From JANLYC01 sp963815445 (GTDB lineage: Bacteria; Actinomycetota; Actinomycetes; Propionibacteriales; Nocardioidaceae): 64,000 nucleotides of DNA. Location: positions 1 through 64,000 of the forward strand of contig CAWFGV010000003.1 in assembly GCA_963815445.1 (NCBI GenBank). Direction: 5' to 3'. Under the pieces are notes generated by a model. The model had not been told where the DNA came from and did no database searches. It saw nothing but the letters and a program-made list of their open reading frames with translations. The translations under genes and the position numbers were made by a program. This document shows, piece by piece, positions 8,682-17,184 of the stretch. Each line of letters begins with the position of its first letter. Position 1 is the first letter of the stretch.

Positions 8682-9617
8682 ATGACGTTGGTGCGGAGGA
8701 GCCAGGTGCGCGCAAGACTTGCCACCCGCTCGATGCTCGTCGTGTCGAGCGTCGCGGCGCTGTGTGCCGCGGCGGTGTCGACTCCGGGCGCCGGCATGGC
8801 CGACGGTGCGACGACGCCGCCGGTGCTCGTCTCCGTGGCGGGAGACATCGCGTGTGGAACGACGGTTGCGGCGTACAACGGCGGGGCGGGGACCGCGACC
8901 CAGTGCCATCAGAAGTACACCTCGGACCTGATCCTCGGATCGGATGCGGTGTGGACTCTCGGCGACCACGTCTATCCGACCGCCACCACGACCCAGCTCA
9001 ACGCTGCCTACGAGCCCACCTGGGGTCGGATGAAGGCGGTGACCTACCCGTCGCTCGGCGACCACGATCACAGCGCGACCGGCGACGTCGGCTTCCTGGC
9101 GTACTTCGGCAACCCGGCTCCCTACTACTCCTTCGACATGGGCGGCTGGCACGTGATCTCACTCGACTCCGAGATCGACCACTCCGCCGATTCCGTCCAG
9201 GTCGCGTGGCTACGTCAGGACCTGGCCGCGAGCGCCGCCGGCTGTGTAGCGGCGTACTGGGGTGAGCCGCGCTGGACCTCTGGCAAGCAACGCGCGAGCC
9301 ACCAGACCTTCGACCCGTTCTGGCAGGTGTTGTACGCCGCTCACGCCGACCTCGTCCTGTCTGGCGACACCCACAACTACGAGCGGTTCGCGAAGGTCGC
9401 ACCGAGCGGGCTACCCGCGGCGGACGGCATCCGGGAGTTCGTCGTCGGGACCGGGGGACGAAGCCTGGTCGGGTTTCCGAACGTGCTGGCGTCGAGCCAG
9501 GTCCGGAAGAAGTCGTTCGGGGTGCTCCAGCTGACGTTGCAGGACGGCTCGTACGGCTGGCAGTTCATCGACGAGTCCAGGACGGTGCTGGACTCAGGGT
9601 CTGAGACCTGCACCTGA
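8682..9617 (+). CDS. Secreted metallophosphoesterase (purple-acid-phosphatase-like)
   Basis: The protein has 311 residues with an N-terminal signal peptide (MLVVSSVAALCAAAVSTP, cleavage near GAGMADG). Calcineurin-like metallophosphatase motifs follow in order: VAGDIACG, LGDHVYP, a GDHDH block where family members have GNHD/GNHE, and LSGDTHNYERF with the metal-binding histidine. C-terminal residues EFVVGTGG and the beta-strand end complete the fold. It likely hydrolyses phosphate esters outside the cell. ATG at 8682 is used here; a GTG at 8706 behind GGAGGAG is equally plausible and would shorten the signal by eight residues. It converges on the DUF2071 gene 25 bases away. Confidence 0.82.
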   Translation: MTLVRRSQVRARLATRSMLVVSSVAALCAAAVSTPGAGMADGATTPPVLVSVAGDIACGTTVAAYNGGAGTATQCHQKYTSDLILGSDAVWTLGDHVYPTATTTQLNAAYEPTWGRMKAVTYPSLGDHDHSATGDVGFLAYFGNPAPYYSFDMGGWHVISLDSEIDHSADSVQVAWLRQDLAASAAGCVAAYWGEPRWTSGKQRASHQTFDPFWQVLYAAHADLVLSGDTHNYERFAKVAPSGLPAADGIREFVVGTGGRSLVGFPNVLASSQVRKKSFGVLQLTLQDGSYGWQFIDESRTVLDSGSETCT

Positions 9618-9641
9618 CCGGGCGCTGCCGGGACAGCAGTC

Positions 9642-10274
9642 TCAGCGGCGCGGGCGGTTGGCGCTCGTGGGCAGTCCGAACTGGGCGTGCACGCCGTCGC
9701 TGAAGGCCACCTCGTCCGGAGGGCGCTGTGCGAGGTCGCCGAAGCCCACCGATCCCAGGAGCTCGTCATCGAGCTCGACCACCTCGGCCGATCGGACCGG
9801 CCAGGGCTCATGGATGTTGGGCACGTAGATGGTGCGACCCCATCGCGCCGTGTGGGCTCCCCACCGGGCGCTGAGGAAGTTCATCAGCGGCGATCGGGGC
9901 TGCGGGTCACCTACCCGGACGCGAATGCGGCTCGATGCCTGCACCCCGGGCCAGCGCAACCGGGCCGTGTAGGTGTGCTCGTCCGACGTGGTCGTGTGCT
10001 CGAGGGCGTGGGTCATCCGAGCCCATCGGTACGGCACCGCGAGCGTCGCCCGGGCGCCCGCGACGACGATCGCCCGATTGCAGTCGAGGCTCAGGAAGAC
10101 GACGCCGCGGCGGCCGTGCCGGTCCACGGAGTACAGACGAACGTTGGTCTCGAGGAACGTTCCGGCCCAGGGAACGGCATGCCGGGTGCCGAACCCGGCG
10201 TCGACCATGCGGAACGGGATGAGGCCGACGTAGCTCACTCCCTCGAAGGTGTCCGGGCGCACGCCGGGCGGCAT
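9642..10274 (-). CDS. YqjF family protein (DUF2071)
   Basis: Between the first ATG and the stop there are 210 residues with DUF2071 features: GVSYVGLIPFRM, VPWAGTFLETNVRLYSVD and GVVFLSLDC. The function of the family is not established; it is soluble and probably cytoplasmic. Homologous sequence continues upstream of the ATG at 10274: the same frame reads LAQDWRDLTFLHWAVPPDRL and stays open to a TAG at 10440-10442, with no ATG, GTG or TTG. The true N-terminus is therefore about 35-55 residues longer and must use a non-standard start or contain a lost start. A purine-rich AGGAAAGGGGG lies near 10490-10500 on this strand. Confidence 0.75.
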   Translation of the reverse strand: MPPGVRPDTFEGVSYVGLIPFRMVDAGFGTRHAVPWAGTFLETNVRLYSVDRHGRRGVVFLSLDCNRAIVVAGARATLAVPYRWARMTHALEHTTTSDEHTYTARLRWPGVQASSRIRVRVGDPQPRSPLMNFLSARWGAHTARWGRTIYVPNIHEPWPVRSAEVVELDDELLGSVGFGDLAQRPPDEVAFSDGVHAQFGLPTSANRPRR

Positions 10275-10534
10275 GTACCGGTCGAGTCGGTCCGGAGGGA
10301 CGGCCCAGTGGAGGAACGTGAGGTCTCGCCAGTCCTGGGCGAGGATCAGCGGACGGCGGAGCGCGAAGCCCGCCGGCTCGATGGGTTCGGGCGGACTGGT
10401 CGGGCCCGACTGCCGGTGAGGGTCGTTGATGTCTGAACGCTACCGGGCCGCCGTGGAGCCGACCTGACGCGACGTGCGAGTGAGCTGCCCCCTTTCCTGC
10501 GTGCGTGCCCAGGCGAAACGCGACAGGCGGTCGG

Positions 10535-10607
10535 TGCCCCCGGCAGGATTCGAACCTGCGGCACACGGTTTAGGAAACCGTTGCTCTATCCCCTGAGCTA
10601 CGGGGGC
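10535..10607 (-). tRNA. tRNA-Arg (anticodon CCT)
   Basis: On the minus strand the sequence folds into a complete cloverleaf of 73 bases. The acceptor stem is GCCCCCG/CGGGGGC, the D-arm contains AGCTCAGGGGATAGAGC, and the anticodon loop TTCCTAA is closed by ACGGT/ACCGT. The T-arm has GGTTCGAATCC. The anticodon CCT reads AGG arginine codons. CCA is not encoded. It sits between the YqjF gene and an orphan binding-protein gene, both on the same strand. Confidence 0.95.
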
Positions 10608-10669
10608 GGGCGTCACACCGCCAGTTGGGCCAGCGGACATCTTCCCATGATCAGGCTGCAGCAACGGAA

Positions 10670-10705
10670 ATGCCCCACCGCGACCGATCGGTCGCGGCGG
10701 GGCAT
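10670..10705 (-). terminator. Hairpin terminator after the orphan binding-protein gene
   Basis: A long near-perfect palindrome has arms ATGCCCC and GGGGCAT around CCGCGACCGATCGGTCGCGG, with one A/C mismatch. It lies 18 bases beyond the stop codon of the minus-strand ABC binding-protein gene. Confidence 0.75.
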
Positions 10706-10722
10706 GACTCCGGGTGCTGTGG

Positions 10723-12483
10723 CTAGCCCACCCAGATGTCCCGCAGGGTCGGCATCCCGTAGGTGTTGTCGTTGTTCATGCCGTGGATCTGCGATCCGTG
10801 CATCATGTCCACACCGGAGTACCCCGTCGAGAACAGCGGGAAGTACGTCTCCGCGATGTACTTGTCCAGCTCGTTCCAGGCAGCGTTCTGCTTGCTGATC
10901 GGAAGTTGCTGGATGTCGGAGATCCGCTTGTCGACGTCCTTCTCGGAGAACACGGCGTAGTTGCTGCCGAGCACACCTCCGGCGACGTCGGTCGACTGCA
11001 GGACCGGCGGGAACCACGACGACCCGGTCGGCCAGTCCGAGCACCAGCCAGAGGACCGGACGTTGATCTTCGTGTCCGGGTTGGCACGCAGCGTGGAGGT
11101 GTCTGCAACGGTTGTCGCGTACGGCTGCGGGGTGAAGCCCGCCTTGGTGAGTGCCTTGGCGATGGCGTCCTTGACGTCGGCAGACACCGGGTCGTCCTGT
11201 GCGTACAGGTACTGGATCTTGTACCCGAGGTTGCCCGAGTCCTTCAACAGCTGCTTGGCCTTGTCTGCATTGGTCGTGCCCGGCTCGTGGTCAGGCAACG
11301 GGTTGAATTGCGTCCGGCCAGGAATGCCCGGCGGCATCAGGTTCGTGCCCGCCTGCCGGGTGACTCCGACGATCTCGCCACCAGCGTGCCAGGCATCCTG
11401 GTAGGGGTAGGCGTACGCGAGAGCCTTGCGGACATCGATGTCGGTGATCTTGCGGTAGTCCGGCGCCCAGTAGAACGAGCACGGCGATGAGCCCAGGACC
11501 AGTCGGTCCGACGCCTTGTTCTTGGCCTGTAGGAAATCAGACGCCAACACGTTGTCATACGTCAACGTCGTCTTGCCTTCGCCGGTGTCGCTCAGGAGAA
11601 TCTGGTCGACCTTGGCGCTCGGCACGTCGAACTGCATGTCCCACTCGTCGACGTACTGGTGACGGCCCGGGTCGGTGGTCGGGTCCCAGTTGGGGTTCTT
11701 GACCAACGTCAGAGACTTCTCCGGCGTGTAGTCCTTGAACATGTACGGACCGGTCGCCCACGGGTGCAGGGCGTACTTGGCCGGGTCGCTGGCCTTGCCC
11801 TCGGGGATCGGGCCCATCGCCGGGAACGTCCCCCAGTACGGCATGTCGGGGAACGGCTTGGCCATCTCGATGGTCAGCGTGTTGCCATCGACCGTGACGC
11901 CGTTGTAGCTCTTGCCGGAAGAGTAGGGACCCTTGTATGTGTCCCCGTCCTTGAAGTAGTCGTTGCTGTAGGAAGGACCTTCGGGGAAGGTCGCGCGGTC
12001 GAAGGACCGCTTGATGCCGAACGCGATGTCCTTGGCGGTGACCGGGGTGCCGTTCTCGTACTTCACACCGTCGCGGATCGTGAACGTCCACTCGGTGTAG
12101 TCGTCGTTGTGAGATCCGAGGTCGGTCGCCAGGTCCGGGATCAACGTCATCTGGCCGGTCTTGTCGTCGTACGCGTACTGGGTGAGGCTGCGCGTGACCA
12201 GGTTCGACAGGATCGAGCCGGTGTTGATGTAGTAGGCCTCGGTCGGGTCCATCGTGTTGAGGCCGTCGTTGCTGATGACCCGGACCGCTCCGCCCTGCTG
12301 TGCGCCTTGGACGTCTGCAGCCGGTGCCTGCCGGTTGGGGTCCCGCCCGGCGCCGGCCCCCCCGCCCTCCGGCAACGTGCCGCCGCTGATGCCGGGACTG
12401 TTGCTCGAGCCGCCACAGGCAGCCAGGGCCATCAGCCCCACCACGGACACGGCCATAATCGGCTTCTTCAACCGCATGCTCAA
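10723..12483 (-). CDS. Peptide/nickel-type ABC transporter substrate-binding lipoprotein
   Basis: This 586-residue extracytoplasmic binding protein belongs to the SBP_bac_5 (oligopeptide/nickel) family. Residues 1-22 are a lipoprotein signal with lipobox LAAC and Cys23. The Gly/Pro-rich linker follows, then the family core (NDGLNTMDPTEAYYINTGS, DLATDLGSHNDDYTEWTFTI, VKYENGTPVTAKDI). A WAPDYRKITDIDVRKALAY block matches the conserved binding-protein hinge. No permease or ATPase gene lies next to it, so it is an orphan that must share a transporter encoded elsewhere. A second ATG six bases downstream is also usable. A hairpin follows the gene. Ligand unknown. Confidence 0.88.
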   Translation of the reverse strand: MSMRLKKPIMAVSVVGLMALAACGGSSNSPGISGGTLPEGGGAGAGRDPNRQAPAADVQGAQQGGAVRVISNDGLNTMDPTEAYYINTGSILSNLVTRSLTQYAYDDKTGQMTLIPDLATDLGSHNDDYTEWTFTIRDGVKYENGTPVTAKDIAFGIKRSFDRATFPEGPSYSNDYFKDGDTYKGPYSSGKSYNGVTVDGNTLTIEMAKPFPDMPYWGTFPAMGPIPEGKASDPAKYALHPWATGPYMFKDYTPEKSLTLVKNPNWDPTTDPGRHQYVDEWDMQFDVPSAKVDQILLSDTGEGKTTLTYDNVLASDFLQAKNKASDRLVLGSSPCSFYWAPDYRKITDIDVRKALAYAYPYQDAWHAGGEIVGVTRQAGTNLMPPGIPGRTQFNPLPDHEPGTTNADKAKQLLKDSGNLGYKIQYLYAQDDPVSADVKDAIAKALTKAGFTPQPYATTVADTSTLRANPDTKINVRSSGWCSDWPTGSSWFPPVLQSTDVAGGVLGSNYAVFSEKDVDKRISDIQQLPISKQNAAWNELDKYIAETYFPLFSTGYSGVDMMHGSQIHGMNNDNTYGMPTLRDIWVG

Positions 12484-12817
12484 CCCTTCTCTCTGTCAGA
12501 CAGGGACCGACCCGACACGTTCCGGCTCGATGCCCGCTCGTCGCGTCTTGACGTGGGTGAAACCGGTCTCCAACCCGTGTCGGGTCGGCCGGCCTTGGAT
12601 GCTTCGCGTCCGACGGACTGGCCGCGCGCCCGTCCGTCTGCCCCGGAGATTGGCCGGTCACCTCAGGAGAGGTGACCGGCCAACGGGTGGGGTGTTGTGG
12701 GAACGCTAGGGATACGTCCCTAACGCGTCAATCACGAATAGCCCGTGAAATCAAACCGTGACGTATTCGTGGCGAGAGTGACTGACAACTCGTGACGGAA
12801 TCGAGATCGCGGCCGGT
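12484..12817. other. Intergenic stretch with leader inverted repeat and hairpin
   Basis: No coding region is recognised in these 334 bases. They hold the 5' leader of the binding-protein gene, including a long-range inverted repeat (12507-12519 with 12576-12588, arms CCGACCCGACACG). They also hold a 15-bp perfect hairpin at 12650-12683 and an AT-richer tract around 12735-12775. Confidence 0.5.
12650..12683 (-). terminator. 15-bp perfect hairpin downstream of the CGNR gene
   Basis: The arms TTGGCCGGTCACCTC and GAGGTGACCGGCCAA close an AGGA tetraloop. It lies 134 bases beyond the CGNR gene stop and upstream of the binding-protein leader, so it probably separates the two minus-strand units. Confidence 0.65.
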
Positions 12818-13429
12818 TCAGGACGCGCGGTGGCGCTCGTAGTAGCGCTTGGCGCGGGCCCGGTTCCCGCACTGGCTGTCCTCGCACCAGCGACGTGACC
12901 GGTTACGACTGGCATCGAAGAACACCCATCCGCACCGTTCGTCCGGACACTGCTTGACCCGGTCGATCGAGCCACCGGTCAGCAGTTCGGCAGCGGACAT
13001 GGCGATCAGCCACAGCGGTAGGTTCACATCGACCGGCGATCGCCAGTCGACCGAGGCGACGCCTTCGACTGGCGTCAGTTGCAGCTGCGACAGAGCCTGA
13101 CCTACGACGTCGTTGAGTCGGCTCAGAGACACTGCTGGCAGGGCCTGCCCAGTCGATATCGCCGAAAAGATCTCGTACAGCTGCTCCCGGAGCTCCGCCA
13201 CTCGCGCCAGTACCAGTTCGGCCGGACCGGGCCCGCGCTTCGCGAGCATGCGGAGCGTTTCGCTGTCCGGCAGTCGGCCGCTCGCCGCCACGACATCGAT
13301 GAGGTAGTCGTACGAGTCGAGGTGGTCGTCGGGCTCGTCGCTGCGTCGCCACGCGATGGTGTTGACGATGGCCAGACAGAGCCGGCCTCCCATCAACGAC
13401 CCGGTGGAGTCGTCCGGCTGGCTCAGCAC
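12818..13429 (-). CDS. CGNR zinc-finger (ABATE domain) transcription regulator
   Basis: The protein has 203 residues. The N-terminal ABATE domain begins with the typical LCLAIVNTIAWRRSDEPDDH pattern and continues in helices to about residue 140. The C-terminal treble-clef zinc finger has CPDERC, then RRWCEDSQCGNRARAKRYYER, giving four cysteines and the CGNR signature. Family members are putative stress-linked DNA-binding regulators, often controlling a nearby transporter or enzyme. Here the next gene downstream is the orphan binding-protein gene, after a hairpin. The ATG at 13429 has AGGAGG just upstream on the coding strand, which supports it. Confidence 0.88.
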   Translation of the reverse strand: MLSQPDDSTGSLMGGRLCLAIVNTIAWRRSDEPDDHLDSYDYLIDVVAASGRLPDSETLRMLAKRGPGPAELVLARVAELREQLYEIFSAISTGQALPAVSLSRLNDVVGQALSQLQLTPVEGVASVDWRSPVDVNLPLWLIAMSAAELLTGGSIDRVKQCPDERCGWVFFDASRNRSRRWCEDSQCGNRARAKRYYERHRAS

Positions 13430-13822
13430 GTGACCTCCTCCTTGGCGAGTCGTGACCCGATCGTGACCTGTCCTCCATCATAGGCGTGTATACGCGGAGC
13501 CCCAGTGATCGTGCGAGAGGCATGTCGCGGGCTCTGTCGTAACGGTCGCCGCTGTCGATGGTCGTTGGCGGTACCGGGCCGACCGCGAACGCCGGATCGG
13601 TGCGGTTGGCTCGACGCACCAGCTCACGCACAGCAGTCCCATCGAGCGCATCGGCCGAACGGATGATCTGTAGTGATTTCGCTACCCACGGTCACGTGGG
13701 CGTCTAGATTTGTGTGTACTGGAGGGAGACCTTTCCTTCACGCCGGACCGACGAGAGACGGGATGGCGTGCCAGGGGCGACACCCCGTCCGTCCGTGTCG
13801 TCAGGCATCGAAGGGAAGGGTA
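13430..13822. other. Intergenic stretch between the CGNR gene and the DUF1800 gene
   Basis: No gene is recognised. The minus strand is open over 13440-13680 and translates to protein-like text (AVRELVRRANRTDPAFAVG), but it lacks a convincing start, continues only as an out-of-frame shadow of the CGNR gene, and matches nothing I know. The last bases contain the GAAGGGAAGGG ribosome-binding site of the DUF1800 gene. Confidence 0.4.
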
Positions 13823-15322
13823 TTGACCGCACCGCTCCGATCTGCGCACCCGCAGTCGGAACTCTCGCGCCGCGGCGTTCTCAGGGGCGCCGCGGTCGCG
13901 GGGGTCGCGGCCGCGGTCCCCCTCCAGTTCATCGTTCCGCCCTCGGCGGGGGCGGCCGGCGGGCCGGACGCATGGTTCCTTCATCAGCGGAACCCGAGCC
14001 GTCTCCCCGACCACGCCACCCATGTGTTCGTTCGCTGGTTCCCGAGGCTGCACCGCAACCCGCGCGACCACTGGACGCGGCACGAGAAGCAGGTGGGCTA
14101 CCCCTACCAGGTCGCGGCCGACTATGGCCGATGGACGTTGCTGCGACGGATGTACTCCCGTCGCCAGGTGCATGAAATGATGAGCGAGTTCTGGCTCAAC
14201 CACCTGCACGTGTTCAGCAATGCCGACCTGACATGGATGTGGCGGCACGGTTACGACGCCCTGATCCGCAAGCATGCGCTGGGACGCTTCGACCAGATGC
14301 TCCAGGCTGCGATAATCCATCCGACGATGCTGACGTATCTCGATGCGGACGTGTCGATGGTCGTGCGGTCGTCCGCCGGCGTCGTGGAGCTGATCAACGA
14401 GAACCTGGGGCGTGAGCTCCTCGAGCTGCATACGGTCGGGCGCACAGCGGGGTACACGGAGTCCATGGTCAAGGACTCGGCATACATCCTCACCGGGTGG
14501 ACCATCGATCGCATGCGCACGTGGGCGCGGAGCTATGAGCCGAACATCCACTACACCGGGCCTGTCAGCGTGCTGGAGTTCTCGAGCCCTAACGACCAGC
14601 GGGACGGCCGGCAGGTGCTGCGCAACTACCTGCAGTACCTTGCCCATCATCGGGCTACCGCGCAACGGATTGCGCGCAAGCTCGCGGTCCGCTTCGTGTC
14701 CGACACGCCGTCTCAGCGTCTCGTCGACCACCTGGCGACCGTGTTCCGGAACTCGGGCACCGACATCAAGACGACCTTGCGTGCGCTTGTGCGAGACCGG
14801 GAGTTCAAGGGCTCGGCCGGTGACAAGGTGCGTACGCCGACCGACGACATGGCCGCGACGGTGCGAGCCCTCGGCGCCACCATGGTCCGACCGCGCAGGG
14901 AGACGGATGCAGCCCGGGCGATCTTCCACCTGAGCAGCAACATCGGCCAGACACCCTTCGGATGGGGACCTCCGGACGGCTTCCCGCAGACCGCGGACGC
15001 CTGGGCGACACCTGGCCGGCTGATGGGTTCGTTCCAGGTGCACAACTCGATGGCCGGCCACTGGTACCCGAGCACCGGCATCCGTTACCGGCCCCACTCC
15101 GCATGGCTGCCGCGGAAGCGCATCCGGTTCGACCTGCTGGTCGACCATCTCTGCCGGACCCTGCACGGCAAGAGCGTCACGTCCAACCTGCTCGGCGCGG
15201 CGTGCGTGTGTCTCGGGGTCAAACCGAACACGGTGGTCACGCAGGACAGCTTCATTGTTCGCTACCGGATGCCGCACCTGATCGGTCTCTTGCTCGACAC
15301 TCCCGAGTTCCTCACGAGGTGA
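13823..15322 (+). CDS. DUF1800 family protein, Tat-exported
   Basis: The protein has 499 residues. The N-terminus carries a twin-arginine signal (SRRGVLRGAAVAGVAAAVPL) ending near AGAAG. The DUF1800 body follows, with the family blocks HVFVRWF-like, MMSEFWLNHLHVF, NLGRELLELHTVG (here in NENLGRELLELHT), YILTGWTID and TPFGWGPPDGFP. The start is TTG at 13823 behind GAAGGGAAGGG; an earlier ATG at 13673 would bury the Tat signal 60 residues in. The stop overlaps the next start (TGATG), so it is co-expressed with the DUF1501 protein, its usual partner. Function is not established for the family; export of folded proteins is implied. Bases 14031-14063 are duplicated at 16907-16939. Confidence 0.88.
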   Translation: MTAPLRSAHPQSELSRRGVLRGAAVAGVAAAVPLQFIVPPSAGAAGGPDAWFLHQRNPSRLPDHATHVFVRWFPRLHRNPRDHWTRHEKQVGYPYQVAADYGRWTLLRRMYSRRQVHEMMSEFWLNHLHVFSNADLTWMWRHGYDALIRKHALGRFDQMLQAAIIHPTMLTYLDADVSMVVRSSAGVVELINENLGRELLELHTVGRTAGYTESMVKDSAYILTGWTIDRMRTWARSYEPNIHYTGPVSVLEFSSPNDQRDGRQVLRNYLQYLAHHRATAQRIARKLAVRFVSDTPSQRLVDHLATVFRNSGTDIKTTLRALVRDREFKGSAGDKVRTPTDDMAATVRALGATMVRPRRETDAARAIFHLSSNIGQTPFGWGPPDGFPQTADAWATPGRLMGSFQVHNSMAGHWYPSTGIRYRPHSAWLPRKRIRFDLLVDHLCRTLHGKSVTSNLLGAACVCLGVKPNTVVTQDSFIVRYRMPHLIGLLLDTPEFLTR

Positions 15323-16651
15323 TGGCGATGTCCGACTTCCTGGACCAGGACCCCTCCGACCACGCCTCGGCCGCCGGCGAGGAGCTGTGCTCGTGCTCGG
15401 ACTACTCGGCGGCCACCTCGTCGCGACGGTCGTTCCTGCGCAACGCCCTGGCTGTCACAGGCGGCACGGTGGCGACGTCGTTGTTCGGTGACACGTTCCG
15501 TCAGGCGGCATACGGACAACAAGCCGGTGGCAACGTGCTGGTAGTGCTCAGCCTGCGCGGTGGTGCCGACGGGCTGTCGCTGGTCGTGCCGCACGGGGAC
15601 CACCACTACTACGCACAGCGGCCCCGCATCAACGTGCCCAAGCGCGCGCTCTTGTTCAAGGACCCGATGTTCGGTCTGCACCCGGAGTTCAAGCCACTGA
15701 CGTCGCTGTGGAAGCAGAACAAGTTCGCGGTGGTGCACGCGGTGGGCCTGCCGCAGCCGAACCGGTCACACTTCTCGGCGATCGAGGAGATCGAGGATGC
15801 CGACCTCGGGTCGGCGGCCCGGGTCGGCTGGATCAACCGCTTTGTCGGGCTCGACGCACAGCGGAACGCGCTACAGGCCGTGTCCGTCGGGAGCGGCGTT
15901 ATGCCGACGTCCCTGTACGGCAGTGAGCCAGACCATCTCGATCGAAGGCGTGGACAGTGTGACGTTGTCCGGCGCCCAGCTGCAGGCGAGCACGCGCCAG
16001 GCCCGCAGACATGCCCTCGACCAGGTGTGGGGAGGATCGAACACAGCGTTGGGGCGTGGCGCCCGCGCCAGCCTGTCGACCACCAGCGCGCTCTCGGCCA
16101 CCTTGTCTCACGGGTACCACCCGGCTCACGGTGCGGCGTACCCCGCAGGCAGTCTCGGCGACGCGTTGAAGGACACGGCGCGACTGATCAAGGCGCGCGT
16201 CGGTGTCGAGGTCGTGACGCTCGACTACGGGTCGTGGGACATGCACTCCAAGCTCGGAACCGTGCAAGTGGGTGGTGCAGAGAGCATGCGTGGGATGGTC
16301 GGCACCTTGAGCAAGTCGCTGGCGGCCTTCTTCAAGGACCTCGGAACGGTCGCGAACCGGGTGACACTCGTGACCCTGACCGAGTTCGGTAGACGGCTCA
16401 AGGAGAATGGTTCAGGCGGTCTCGATCACGGCTGGGCCAATGCCACCTTGGTGATGGGCGCAGGAGTTCGCGGTGGCCGGTACCACGGCAGCTGGCCAGG
16501 TCTGGCGAACGCTGCCCTCGACGACGGTGACCTTGCGGTGACGACCGACTACCGCAGCATCCTCACCGAGATCATGCTCAAGCGTTTCAACGTGACCTCG
16601 GGCAAGGTCTTCCCGGACTTCACGCCCCAGCACGTCGGCGTCATGCACTGA
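15322..16651 (+). pseudogene. DUF1501 family protein, Tat-exported, with a +1 frameshift
   Basis: This is the partner of the DUF1800 protein, related to sulfatase-like folds. It has a Tat signal (SSRRSFLRNALAVTGGTVAT) and family blocks VLVVLSLRGGADGLSLVVPH, GLHPEFKPL and QPNRSHFSAIE in the first frame up to SVGSGVMPTSLYGSEP. The protein then resumes one frame over as TISIEGVDSVTLSG, VEVVTLDYGSWDMHS, LVTLTEFGRRLKENGSGG and LDHGWANATLVMG to the stop at 16651. One extra base near 15925-15935 explains the break. All conserved blocks survive either side, so this looks recent or a sequencing error. ATG at 15322 or 15328 may be used. Confidence 0.85.
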
Positions 16652-16702
16652 CCGTCGAACCGCCTCCTTTACGTATCGTGCGCGCACAGGCAGACTCCTT
16701 CG

Positions 16703-16831
16703 GTGGAGGCCAAGGGTTCCGGACGGGTGCTGGCTGCCGTTGTCTTGACGGACATGGTGGGCTCGACCTCGGTCGTCGAGGAGCTCGGCGACACCAGAGC
16801 GAAGGCTCTCGTCAATCGTCATCATCAATGA
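16703..16831 (+). pseudogene. Fragment of a class III adenylate/guanylate cyclase domain
   Basis: A 42-codon frame beginning at GTG reads VLAAVVLTDMVGSTSVVEEL then GDTRAKALVNRHH before a TGA. This matches the start of class III nucleotide cyclase catalytic domains: first metal-binding Asp in T-D-M-V-G-S-T, then the ELGD-R---LV--H helix. The rest of the domain (second Asp, substrate-specifying Lys/Asp and transition-state residues) is absent. It is therefore a remnant left by a deletion or rearrangement, and lies directly before a duplicated piece of the DUF1800 gene. Confidence 0.6.
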
Positions 16832-16906
16832 ACATGGTCGTCCCGTTTCTTGCTACCGAAGGGGGTACAACCAGCCGACTCCACCTCGACGTACTGGCGT
16901 GCGGAG

Positions 16907-16967
16907 TTCGCTGGTTCCCGAGGCTGCACCGCAACCCGCAACCCGCAACCCGCAACCCGCACCACTG
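16907..16967 (+). repeat. Duplicated segment of the DUF1800 gene with internal heptamer expansion
   Basis: Bases 16907-16939 are identical to 14031-14063 inside the DUF1800 gene (33 of 33). The match then resumes at ACCACTG after an extra block of heptamers. In both copies the reading frame encodes RWFPRLHRNP. Confidence 0.85.
16931..16960 (+). repeat. GCAACCC heptamer, four tandem copies
   Basis: Four perfect copies of GCAACCC plus a trailing GC lie inside the duplicated DUF1800 segment. The parent copy at 14055 has a single unit, so the array grew after duplication. Confidence 0.9.
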
Positions 16968-17184
16968 TCCAGCGAGCTGGCTGTCTTCATCCCGATCTCG
17001 ACAGGTGAGGTCGTCCGGCTGCGCGGTGCTGGCGTCGCGGAGTACTCGCGCTCGACCATACGTTCGGGGAGCCGGCGTTGGATCGGATGTCGGTCAGGCG
17101 CTGAGCGGCGCATTGGGCCGACTCCGGGTCGACGTACCTGCACGCATGGTCAAGTAGGCAAGTGTGTGGTGGCCAAGGCAGATG

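Larger units (their letters stand above)
16832..17184. other. Debris region without an intact gene
   Basis: No intact gene is seen between the cyclase fragment and the palindrome. The stretch contains a partial copy of the upstream DUF1800 gene (16907-16967) and a 7-bp tandem repeat. Short open frames here have no recognisable homology. Confidence 0.5.

Noticed and set aside
12903..13631. Minus-strand 242-residue frame across the CGNR gene
   Set aside because: It is an overlapping frame of the clear CGNR regulator and carries no conserved motif.
13440..13680. Minus-strand open stretch upstream of the CGNR gene
   Set aside because: It has protein-like text but no recognisable family and continues only as a shadow of the CGNR gene.
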